From: Craspedostauros australis
Taxonomy: Eukaryota > Bacillariophyta > Bacillariophyceae > Mastogloiales > Achnanthaceae
Length of the DNA stretch: 64,000 nucleotides
Direction: 5' to 3'
Assembly (NCBI GenBank): GCA_026770025.1
Contig: JAMXDE010000003.1
Coordinates: 992,001-1,056,000 of the forward strand
The translations under genes and the position numbers were made by a program. The notes beneath the pieces are model-generated. The model was not told the DNA's origin and did no database searches. It saw nothing but the letters and a program-made list of their open reading frames with translations. This document shows, piece after piece, positions 20,400 through 30,715 of this stretch. Each line of letters opens with the position of its first letter. Position 1 is the first letter of the stretch.

Positions 20400-20697
20400 A
20401 TGCATGCGCAGGGAAAATGCATGCGCAGCCGAAGTGCATGCGCAGTCAAAATGCATGCGCAACCGAAGTGCATGCGCAACCGAAGTGCATGCGCAGTCAA
20501 AGTGCATGCACAGTCAAAGTGCATGCGCATGCGCAGTCGAAGTGAATGTGCATGCGCAGTCAAAGTGCATGTGCAGTCAAAGCGCATGCGCAGCCGACGT
20601 GCATGCGAAGCCGAAGTGCATGCGCAGCCAACGTGCATGCGCAGTCAAAGTGCATGCGCAATGCATGTGCATGCGCATGCGCACTCGAAGTGAATGT
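20400..20697 (-). repeat. 17-bp repeat array, right arm of foldback (inverted)
   Basis: About sixteen units of GAAGTGCATGCGCAGCC type, the reverse complement of the left-arm unit, with CAGGGAAAATG at its inner edge mirroring CATTTTCCCTG of the left arm. Some units are expanded by extra GCATGC steps. Confidence 0.9.
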
Positions 20698-22817
20698 GCT
20701 TGGGAACCGCGGTAAATACGTTTTCGGCGTCGTTTTCCGATGGGACTGCCTTAGTAGTCCATTTAGTCCGTGCACTTGGCCTCACAAAACGCAAAGGTAC
20801 TACTGTAGACGTGTGATCGACGTCCCGTGGGAGAGGCTATGAACACTAGGAGCTACTTCTGTTGCCATTGATTGCCCAGTGCAGGACAGCTTGACGGGGC
20901 TTAGCTGGCGTCTGCGTCATCAATTTCGGCTTGGTGTCTTTGGGGCTGTGGCCACCATCCGCGTGGAGGCCAATCGCCCAGGTACGCGCTTTCTGGGCTT
21001 GATCTTTGTTGTGCAGTCTTGCTTCAACAGTGGAAACAGTGAGCGCAACCACGAACGCAGGTAGAGGGCAAAGTCTCACGCACGAAGTGGTATGAAAAGC
21101 ACGTCTGTCCTGACCAGAATAGCCTGCGAGTGCGAGCGGACACATCCTGCTTGCCGAATGTGACATGACATGTTCCGTTTGCAAACTGAGGCAAGGGCGA
21201 TAGGAAGAGGAGGTGGATGGAGTTGGCGTGAACTTCGAAGCGGTATTCGCCAGTACGATGATTGATGCACGGGTGGCTTGGCTGTCCAAATGCCCAAAAG
21301 TGATTTCTTCATCTTGATGAGAACGAGTGTTTTGTCCTACAGCAACAGGAGATGGCGGAACAACTATGCCTTCTGTGACGTCACAATGCATGAGGAGTCG
21401 TCATGTGAGACCACACCACAATTCATGCGATTAATTGTTTGATTGCGCAGATAACGCGCAAGGTTAGTGGCGTCACATGACTTGAAATGACGCAGTGAGC
21501 CTCCACCTGGGCGAACGATGATGCAGATTGCATCAGCCTTCACGTCGCTTTCGCAGTCACTGATGTGGGAGCAGGTCATTCCTGAACGTTGCCTGATCCG
21601 TTGTCATCTCGAATCTGACTCACCTGAATGGGGAGAAGTTCTCTTTGCGCCCGCTACGGTTGGAAGAACGTAGGCGCGTCATTTGGATTGAGCAAGCGTG
21701 GGAAGCTGGAAGCAATGGTCGCCACGGCTGTGCGCCATGTGAGAGATGTGGTTCGTGGTATTAAGCGCTTCTCTGGACTAGTTTGCATTAATTATCAGCA
21801 TGATTGCATCAACCTCATGTTTGTCATGTGAAACGCAAGCGACTACGTCCGAAACGAGGGGTTATCTTCCCTCATGCGGAACAATTCACCTCAAGATGGC
21901 ACCAGCTCCAGGATCCCTTGTCCCATGCCAAGTGTTTGAAGCGGCGTGCATCATGCAATCGCTCAGTGTGAAGTACGACGTCTTGTCACTGCTTTCGCTC
22001 CTGACAATTCTCCCATCTTCGTGACACATGGCGTTGAGACACCAAGCTAGATTTGCCATAGCACTTGCATGCAACCACAGAGATTGCGAGATAGATAGAG
22101 AACATGTTCATTTGCGCTCTTTGACATCGTTGCTCGACGTGAAGAGTTGAAGTAAACTGCTGATAGCTGTACAGGCACATCCATGTCTGACTAATCAAAC
22201 AAAGGTAGCCTATCCAAAACGTGGGTGGATCCGGCTGATGGTGCACGTTTGAGGGTGGTTGATTCGAGGAGGACGCGGGAGCAGACATGTTCGTGGTTGT
22301 TCTTGTGCTGGCGAGGTTAACCGCTGTATGACCGTGACGATTGGACGCCCTGTGGACTGATATGCCAATCAACTCTAGATTATCCGCATCCCCCAGGTTA
22401 TGTGTTTCTGTGTGGAGAAATCGAGAACCATGATCAGTACCTGGGATTGATAGGGCGTTCTTCGTCTCGGAAGTCTAGCTAGCACGAGCGCTTTCGGTAC
22501 ACGTGAGTATCACGATACTATGCCCCAACACACATGGGGAGCGGTGAAACGAAAGTGACCGACGTGGCCAGCGCGCAAGTAAGTCCGAGAGGGAGGGGCA
22601 ATACATGGAGGAGAACACGCTCCAATGTGCAAGCCCCGTCGAATCGGTGTTCTTCCGGAGTTTCGCGCCCGCGAACGCGCGCAAGCACCACGGAGTATCC
22701 TGAATGGGAAGCGTTGCGATCGACATCGACACGACACAGGATCGACAAGGGACCCCTATGAACACACCAGTGACACGACATGGACATGCGACACGCACGA
22801 GACAGGACAGGCACCGA
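20698..22817. other. Non-coding stretch
   Basis: No supported gene. A minus-strand ATG ORF of 181 codons (21391-20846) has no recognisable motif. The palindrome TGACGTCA occurs at 21376-21383. Confidence 0.5.
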
Positions 22818-22952
22818 CAAGCAATTGAGGGGAATCGACGAGCAATTGAGGGGAATCGACGAGCAAACGAGGTGCGTCCGACAAGCAAACGAGGGGAATC
22901 GACGAGCAATTGAAGGGAATCGACGAGCAATTGAGGGGAATCGACGAGCAAG
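22818..22952 (+). repeat. 21-bp minisatellite, array 1
   Basis: Six to seven head-to-tail copies of CAATTGAGGGGAATCGACGAG with variants (AAACGAGG, GTCCGACAAG). The period is a multiple of three, so it reads as a seven-residue peptide (LRGIDEQ) in one frame and SLVDSPQL-like on the other strand. No flanking coding context supports expression. Confidence 0.9.
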
Positions 22953-23280
22953 GGACACTAAGTCAGCACCAAATTGCTCAAAATTACCGCCGATTTGTCA
23001 CTGTGACACGTGTTGATAGTTGGCCAAGTTATGATATCGAGTCTAGTTGTCTTTTTACCGGCAGTATGGTGCATGATTCACAAATAGATACGCCAGGTGA
23101 AACATAATGTCTGTATTGTTCAGAAGAAGTGGTTGATCTTGATTGAAAACAGCATTTGGAAGCACAGTTGACATGAGAGTTTTGCATCGCAGCGTTTCAA
23201 TACTTGCAACCTACGATACTGTGACATTTTCCACTAATTGATATTGTCGCATGCGACGTGTCGAAAGTACAGAAATAGAC
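22953..23280. other. Spacer between the two 21-bp arrays
   Basis: About 330 bp of unique AT-rich sequence with no gene seen. Confidence 0.5.
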
Positions 23281-23445
23281 CACAATTGAGGGGAATCGAC
23301 GAGCAAACGAGGGGAATCGACGAGCAATTGAGGGGAATCGACGAGCAAACGAGGCACGTCGCACGAGCAAACGAGGCGCGTCGCACGAGCAAAGAGGCAC
23401 GTCCGACGAGCAAACTCGGGGCGACCGACGAGCAATCGACATCAC
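23281..23445 (+). repeat. 21-bp minisatellite, array 2
   Basis: Same unit and same orientation as array 1. About three near-consensus copies are followed by progressively diverged 20-22 bp copies (GAGCAAACGAGGCACGTCGC). A short CGCGACGTGAA repeat follows at about 23452-23482. Confidence 0.85.
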
Positions 23446-25548
23446 ATGAGCGCGACGTGAACACGACGTGAACGCGACGTAGATGTGCCTTGTATGTGAC
23501 ACGGATGCAATTGATCCACGACTTCGACACGACATCCATACGACTTCGCATACCAAGCTGCGCAAGGGGCGTTGCGAGTAACAGTGACACTCAACGCATG
23601 AGTGCGGAGAAACTCGTGTCCGTTCTGTTGGGAGGACGTTGCGACCCCATAAATACGCGCCTGCACTATCCGCGGGAAATACCCCGAGCACTGCACTTTG
23701 TGACACAAAGAGTTACAGGGGCATACATGTTGATCTTGCTTCGCTTCCATCGTTGGATGTGTGGAACTCATGCGAACATCAATCACATGTTGTGGAACCG
23801 CCTTTCGCGTGCGTGCTTCGCGGAGGTTCGCATCCAGGAAACGTGTTCTCGCCACGCGCGGCACAACATTTTCGCATGGAGGAAACTGTTACCGTTATCA
23901 TCTGGATGTGTTCTACCGCGACTCCTCGCAGACGGACGCACGTGATGACATCAGCAATTAACATCGCGGTGAATCACATGAACAGCGGAGAGTGAAGGTC
24001 GTGTCGCATGCGCTGTCCGACACCCAATTGCAACGCACACAGTCTCATCTGTTCTCTCGCACTACGCCGCGCAATCAACATGACCAATTTTGTCACGGTG
24101 AACACAGCGGGCATGCCCATCGCTGAACCAAGACAAATTCTGCTCATCTCGTGTGCGTTGCGATGTTCATGTTGCAGTTCCAACTGCGGGGGATGATTAC
24201 GACAGCCAGCTCGTTGCTGTGTGGCGTTTGGGGCGATTCTCCGTCTTTTGCCAGTGACTGAAACCGAAGTGAGCGCGTCACGAAGTCGGATGCGCTGATG
24301 CTGGACGCTGTGGGGCGCCTTGTGTCTTTGTGTTGACTTGCTGTGCGGATGGAATCCTCCGCCGCTGCCTCCAACCGACAACAGGCGAATCAAGCACTGT
24401 TAACGCACGCACCTGAAGCGCATTCAACACAGTAGCAACACTGACTCGAATTGAACTCTGTGATGGCTTGCCCTCGTTTGATGTGGTTCCTGTGATGCAA
24501 GAGGCATGCGACAGGTCGGCTGCCCAAACAGATGCACAGAACACACGATAACTAGCCCATCCCTTGTACTAGGAACAAATAGCTCAACTGTCAAACCCAC
24601 GAAACGTGATGATCGTCGATAGCTTCCTGTGTCTGTTGAGTTAGCGCGTGGTTGGTGTCCTGGTTTGAAAAGAGCAAGCAAACAATTGCACTGATGGGGT
24701 AATCGGGAAAGCGCCATGTTTTGTTGTTCGACATTGTAAATACTATATTCTGAGTTTGCATCTCGGACGCACTGGACAAGCATCGTGAGGAACGCAAAGC
24801 GAATTTCGTGCCCTCGTGGCAACACCCCAAGGAAGAAGACCGCCAGACACCAACGCTTGCTGAAGAGAGTCCCACTTTGTCACACGAATAATCCAGAGAA
24901 TCACCAACGAGCACCTGAGCCGCATAGCCAAACAAATGTTGGACGGGGGCGGGCTCACCACCTTCGACAACGGACACGAGCACGACAGTGATCACACAAC
25001 AACGTAGTGCGCATTAATACAGGAACGTGGAGGAATGGCGTTGCTCCCGGTGCAGAGCGCGACGGTTGATGACACGAAGTTCAGTAGGCTAGTAAGACAA
25101 CGGACAGCTTGTGGTTGGAGGAGCGCTCTGTGGTAATCAACGACGGTGCGAAAAGGAACCAATCGGACAAGTACGAAAGTTACCTGAGCAAGGGGAGGGG
25201 AGAACACGAATGATGATTGCAAATCAGCCACTTCTTCCCAAAGAGGGAAAGCAATTGTGTGACTGCATCGATGCCGCGTCGTGTCGTGGGTCTGGGAGGG
25301 GATGTGTTGGGACATGCACGACAGGGTGGAACGAGGAAAGGGGACATCATTGGCATGTGCGAACAGTGTGCGGCATCGCAACCACGAACGCAAATCAGCG
25401 CGACGTCATGTCGACACGGGAAAGGCGTGCTCTAGTAGTCCCATGAGTGCATGACTCGACAGACCCAAAAACCGCACAACACACCCCAAGCGTGAACAAA
25501 GCAAAAATCGACGCAAAAAGAGCCTTTACCGCGCTTCCCTTGTGTAGT
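23446..25548. other. Non-coding stretch
   Basis: Only short ORFs, none with motifs, and no long repeat. Nothing supportable was seen. Confidence 0.5.
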
Positions 25549-25715
25549 TGAAGTGCATGTGCATGTGCATGTGCAATGCATGCGCAGTCGAAGTGCATGC
25601 GCATGTACAATGCATGTGTTGCAGTTGTGCGCATTCCACCATGCACTTCGACTGCACTGCACACGCGCTTCGGCTGCGCATGCACTGTACATGCGTTGCA
25701 CATGCACATGCTCCG
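25549..25715. repeat. Short foldback related to the 17-bp repeat family
   Basis: The left half reads GAAGTGCATGTGCATGTGC, then GCGCAGTCGAAGTGCATGCG. The right half has the complementary CATGCACTTCGACTGC and GCTTCGGCTGCGCATGCAC. It is an imperfect inverted repeat using the same unit as the 19.8-20.7 kb foldback. Confidence 0.8.
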
Positions 25716-28133
25716 GACATCCGCCAGACATCCGCTACACATGTACTGTCCATGTGCAATGACGCAACTGATCAGACGTGTGCGGTAACACATGGACAGC
25801 AAATCGCGCGCCGGCGCAGATCCGTCGCACACTTTTGAAGCCATCGATAATCGCGTTTGCCAACGCACCATGACCAACCAGTTTGCGAATGACATTCATT
25901 GTTGTGGCGGGAACAAACACATGCCTCCATGTGAAAGTCATTGCACCCTGTCCTCCAGACCTGTGATGTTCTTCCGAAACGAACACGAATGTCAAATCTT
26001 GCGCCATTGCTTGGATGCAAATAGCGTACACCACTATTGTTATGTCAGGAACAAGCCCAAGCGCGACGGGGAGAATAACAACACTGCAAATGCAACCCAC
26101 ATGTTGTTCACATCCCCAAGATGAGGATGCACGAAGTACCGTTCTTGTCCTACCACGTCTGTCATCATGATCGTTTGGGTGTACATGCTCCGCATCGGGC
26201 CTCATCGTGTGCCAGGAATGCCATTTTGAGCCTGGGGACAAAATGACAGAGCATTCTCTGTGTTCTGTCGGAGAAATGCACATTTGCACTTCACCAAGTA
26301 CCCGAAACGTGTTGCACACGTGGCAATGCAATTTAGATTTGCGAGATCACGGAGAGCCTGGAAGTGTTTTGTCGCAGTGGCAATCAACAAGCACATTTCT
26401 CCATGTCACCTCTTCCGCACGACGCTGCTCTGCTCTACTCTTGCTTACTCTGCATCTCTCCACCCCTTGCGAATACATGTAAACCAATCACAAGTCTTGC
26501 TTGGTGCTCGTGCTCATGCGCTATCGACATTTCTTCATGTCGCCTCTTTCCAACCTGTGTCGCTCCATTCAGTACGTAGACCAGGCAACCAACAGTATCA
26601 GTCATGAGTGCAAATAGGCTGCTCCGCCATGGTTGAATCAGAACTGTTCTACTCTATGCATGATACACTCGAAGGCACAGGCTTACTCTGCTCGCAGCAA
26701 TCCACCACAATCGAGCGTCATCTGTGTATCGCGCAACAGCACGAATCCCCGAATAGCCCTTTGACGGGCTCAATAGAATTGCTTGGTCATGAGCGTGGAG
26801 GAACCCTGAGCAATAATACGCATGTGCCAAATAGCCACCACATTGTCATCGCCAATTAGTAGATGATCCGCAACAAGAGAACGAAACGCGGAAGGAGGAG
26901 TAAATAATGTGATCGTATTGGTATGCATCTGTAGCGGAGGTGGTCGTACACGGAAAAGCGTGACATCAACAACAGAAGCGAAAGGACTGGCGAACGCAAT
27001 GACATCAATCGCATGGGCAACAGCTGCATCCACCCCAAACCAACCACACCATCGGTGACAATGACAACAATTGTAACGACATCGGGACATGAAGCCACCA
27101 TCACGAAGCTTGACACGACATTGGCAACAGTAACAGTAGATACAACAGTGATGACTTCGATCACACCAGTTACTGCTACCATCTCAATAGTCGTAGCAGC
27201 GTTTGTAGCAGTTGCTGGTGCTGCGATGCAGACAGGATCCGAATACGAGAGGGAGGCAACAACCGTGACGAAGACCTGCATTGAAGTGATCATCGCCGAA
27301 AGGTCGCGTCAAATGAGAGGGACACCAGCACAAACGAAGAAGCCCTGACGAAGACCATGTGGCAGCAGCAAACCATCGATACACAAAGCTGATGGTATCA
27401 GTTGCACAATGCATGGGGTAGTCGACATTGTGCTTGTGAAGTCCCCAAAAAGCACTACGTGCCATACCTGACAAATGCAATGGGACTCGTTTTGTAGTCC
27501 TGCGAAATGTGCGTCAACAAATTACAGTAAATGCCCACATTTTCCCATCCGCCCTGCATATGTCGACATTTTCCCCTGCTCCCAGGACAGCATGCACAGT
27601 CGTGTCGCATCGAACAGGCACCGAAGCGTCTGTGCCATGAAGCACGTTGGGACGGGTTCATCGGCAAGTTGGCGCTCTCACGCTGTTGGGTGGGAAGATT
27701 TGCGATTTGGTGGATCTCTCTCTCTGTGTGCCACCACAACACAAACAATCGTGTGAGCGAGTTGTTGTCGCCACGGTGGCGGGTTGATTGCCAATGACGG
27801 TTTTCGCTGTGACCCAGTCTTGGAATGATACGCATGCGCACTATGTCTGTTTCTTCTTCGCTTGAATCAACGAACACAAGTGAGCTCTGGGCACATTTGA
27901 TAAAACGTACTTTTTGTCGCATACATGTCCTGAATCATAAATACCTTTACACGATGACGTCCGATAGCCCATTCGGGACACAAATCACAAAATACTGGCA
28001 GCAGCATGGAGCACAGCCTGCACTGGGCATGGTAGAACAGGATGGTGTCCACGTCTCCCCACGAAGACTGTTTCCAATGGGCATGACTGTGAATGTCGTG
28101 GACACTATGCTGTTATCAATTGCACAATTCTAC
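25716..28133. other. Non-coding stretch left of the transposase
   Basis: No gene supported. It may include the left end of the DNA transposon carrying the transposase, but I could not identify a terminal inverted repeat. Confidence 0.45.
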
Positions 28134-29210
28134 TTAGTACTCGACCTGGAACATTGGGTACCCATTTTGCATTTCGAGCTGCGTGAGAACAGCAACTGCG
28201 TAGAAATAGTACTGATGCTTCTCAAAGTCATGTCCGCGGAAGACGTTGCTCAGGACCTTGAATTTTTTCAGTCGCCCATTGACGGCCTCGTGGCGCGCCC
28301 GAACAACACTCTTCGCTCGCAATTCCGCCACTGAGCCAGCATCATCCGGGGTTCTGATGTGTCCGCTTTCTCCTCTGTAACCGCGATCCGCCTCCACAAG
28401 TTCGCCAGGAGCAAGGCGCTGTTTCATTTTCTTGCGAAAGATGACGATGTCACTGACAGATGCCTTGTAAGGCCCATGGATCCACACGATCTCCCCGGTT
28501 TGAATCGCAACTCCGACCTCGTATTTTAACCCTGGACCGTTAAACTTCTCGGAGTACCAGGACTTGTCAAACGGCTTCTGCTCGTAGATGCGCAGATCAG
28601 TACCATCAACAGAAACCAAACACGATCTCCCTTTAGTGTTGTTGAAGCGATCTCCCCAACAAATCTGCCCGTTGAAAAACGGAAAATAGAGCAATGACAG
28701 ACAACGGTTGTGGAACTTGCATGTGAGAATTGCTGTGTGTGTGGCACACATGGTGAATGACATTGTCGTGCGAGGTGCTCTTCTCTGCCAGTACCAACGG
28801 TTCCGCGGAATCCCCACAGGACTAGTACGAAGAGCGTACACACAGAAGCACGTCATCTGCACAATAGTACTTACGATTTGGGTTTTGACCAATGCGATTG
28901 CTTTCACGACAGGGAAAACGTGATTGCGCACCGTTCTGTCAGTCACCTTGAGCTCGCTCGCGAGGTCCTCTTCTGTCATGTACTTCCGCATGAAACGCAG
29001 TGCCCACAACAAGTACTTGGGGTGATTTGATTTTGGGGGCGGTGTCCACATCCCCCAAAGAATGGAGCATATTGAGGGGCAACAACCAAAACGACGACGA
29101 AACACCGCTCGAAGCTCATCAACATGCTTCGTTTGCAATGCGTAGCGCTCATCAAACATGTTCAACGACAACTTGATGAAGTCCATCTCGACGCCTGTGA
29201 ATCCCTTCAT
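28134..29210 (-). CDS. Harbinger-like DDE transposase (DDE_Tnp_4 type), two exons, possibly 5'-truncated
   Basis: The ORF is open from 29402 but begins there with TTG. The first ATG is at 29210 (MKGFTGVEMDF). Exon 1 (29210-28875) and exon 2 (28664-28134) give about 288 residues, or about 352 counted from 29402. A helix-turn-helix-like segment (EEDLASELKVTDRTVRNHV) precedes the catalytic core. The DDE triad appears as SVDGTDLRI, then VEADRGYRG, then RARHEAVNGRLKKFK. Such proteins cut and paste PIF/Harbinger elements (family knowledge). The usual family length is 350-450, so an upstream exon may be missing: element E2 inserted at 29601, 391 bp upstream of the ATG, separating the gene from its original 5' sequence. 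Confidence 0.85.
   Translation of the reverse strand: MKGFTGVEMDFIKLSLNMFDERYALQTKHVDELRAVFRRRFGCCPSICSILWGMWTPPPKSNHPKYLLWALRFMRKYMTEEDLASELKVTDRTVRNHVFPVVKAIALVKTQIVSTIVQMTCFCVYALRTSPVGIPRNRWYWQRRAPRTTMSFTMCATHTAILTCKFHNRCLSLLYFPFFNGQICWGDRFNNTKGRSCLVSVDGTDLRIYEQKPFDKSWYSEKFNGPGLKYEVGVAIQTGEIVWIHGPYKASVSDIVIFRKKMKQRLAPGELVEADRGYRGESGHIRTPDDAGSVAELRAKSVVRARHEAVNGRLKKFKVLSNVFRGHDFEKHQYYFYAVAVLTQLEMQNGYPMFQVEY
28665..28874 (-). other. In-frame intron of the transposase (210 bp)
   Basis: Donor ATC|GTAAGTACT and acceptor AACGGGCAG|ATTTGT on the minus strand. The 210 bp are a multiple of three without a stop, so unspliced mRNA also reads through. The intron translation is hydrophobic and Cys-rich and interrupts KTQI and ICWGDRF, which join naturally after splicing. 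Confidence 0.8.
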
Positions 29211-29601
29211 GCTGATGGCTTGTTGCAATGGATCGGTTGTTGTTGCTTTCGTGGTTGCTTCGTGTTGGTGCAGGTGCGTCGCTTGTGCGAGTTTCAGCAG
29301 AAAAGGTGGTGAGTTGTCGGCATGCTGGCTCGGTCCTCCCCCCCCCTTCTGTTGCGCGTCCACTTCCGCAGCAAAAAACACCACTCTCTCGCCGCGAGAC
29401 AAACAACACGGTGATCATTGCACAGCGACAGTTTCTCGCCGCCAACAGTTGGGAATGCCAGTCGGGGCAGAATGACGGTTCGTTGTTGCTCGTTTCTCCA
29501 CCAAATTCGTGGGACGTTTCAGATCCCACCAAGAGGAACCCATCGCGGTGGATTTTTTCGCCACGGAACAAGTCAGACAGTTGTCGCACAAAGTAGAACA
29601 T

Positions 29602-30288
29602 AGTTGAGATTCAATGAGGGACAGACTAGTACCGAACACGGTATCAACCCGATGGGAGAAATTCCTGTTTTGGCGCGAAATCTTCCGACTTGATTGACCA
29701 CCAAACCTTTTTCTCCTCCTTTCTCTCCTCCATTCACGAATCCATCATGACTCAAACCTGACCGACCTGACTCACACCCCACCTGGGAACTATATGCTCT
29801 TCAGATCCTCCTTACTAAAACTTATCTCGATTCCTTCATTGCTGATGACCACCACACTACCACCGTGGTCTCAGCATGCGTATCCAACTTGCTTCAACTC
29901 AAGCAATGGAATCCGAGTGTCAGCTTCAGCCACAGCCACTGCTTCATGACCGTCACCACTGATTGTCATGACCTACACTGCAGTGTAACTACATGTGCGG
30001 AGAGCAAGGTACTGTATTGACTGTCTACTCTGTTGCACTGAATCAAGTGCATCAGTGCAGGGTCTCGCCAAGTTGTGTGGCATCGTTTCTTCACCCTACT
30101 AACACCAATAAGCTAACTCATAATAACGGACTAGGATTAGCTACAAAGCACTCTACTTCTCATCGTTACAAGTTATAACTATTCAAACAGCACACCTCTC
30201 TTGAACTGCATCACACGGCTATCCCGAAGCCGGCAGATTCACGAGGCATTCTCCACCGATTCGCGACGCCTACGCACGAATCCTAACT
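29602..30288 (+). repeat. 5' LTR of E2
   Basis: 687 bp, with AGTT...AACT termini instead of TG...CA, set by the AACAT target duplication. The 3' copy is at 38065-38751. Confidence 0.93.
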
Positions 30289-30300
30289 GGTAGCTGCGAG
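30288..30300 (+). other. Primer-binding site of E2 (tRNA 3' end, initiator-Met-like)
   Basis: TGGTAGCTGCGAG follows the LTR, its T overlapping the last LTR base. It is complementary to a tRNA ending CUCGCAGCUACCA. The TGGTAGC start resembles the Ty1 site for initiator tRNA-Met; the tRNA of this genome is not in the window. Confidence 0.7.
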
Positions 30301-30715
30301 TGGTTGCCAAATACTCTCTTATCAACTCCACCGAGCATCTTCCTCTGCCAACCGATCGCAAGAGTCTCTCTGAGACGAAGCCAAAAGGCACAGCTCGAAG
30401 ACCGAGCTTCCAACAAGGACCACGTCCTCACCGCATGCATCTGATCTGAAATCAGATCCCCACCGCTCGAAAACCGAGCCACTCAAGAGGACAAAAGTCC
30501 CAGCTGAAGGTAAGCGACCCAAGGTCGAACTTCAGTAGCCTCTGCCAAAGCAAGCAATAACCGCACTCGCCGACCGAGTGCGAGCCCCTCCAAGCCTGCA
30601 TCGAACTTCAGTGCACACCTTCCCAACGAAGTGAAGTCGAGCAAGAGCAAGAGAAGGCAAACAGATCGATCCCCTCGAAGTCCGAAGACTATTCGAGAAG
30701 TCCCCGTCATCCATC
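30289..30715 (+). other. E2 5' leader
   Basis: A 427-bp untranslated leader between the LTR and the gag-pol ATG, rich in CGAAG/CCGAGC-like motifs and without its own ORF on the coding strand beyond short ones. Confidence 0.6.

Noticed and set aside
20846-21391. 181-codon minus-strand ORF with ATG
   Set aside because: No motif, no splice-linked partner and typical chance length for this base composition. I cannot support it as a gene.
22818-23445. CRISPR-like array
   Set aside because: Repeats are contiguous without spacers, the setting is eukaryotic and no cas genes are present. It is a minisatellite.
27562-27580. 16-bp match to the start of the 1235-bp repeat unit (GGGAGCAGGGGAAAA)
   Set aside because: A 16-bp match is near the chance level for a 64-kb window searched on both strands, and similarity does not extend.
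27962-27985. Possible third copy of the 39-bp terminal repeat (AGCCCATTC...CACAAA.CA)
   Set aside because: Only the first nine bases and part of the next ten match, with gaps. Too weak to call a transposon end.
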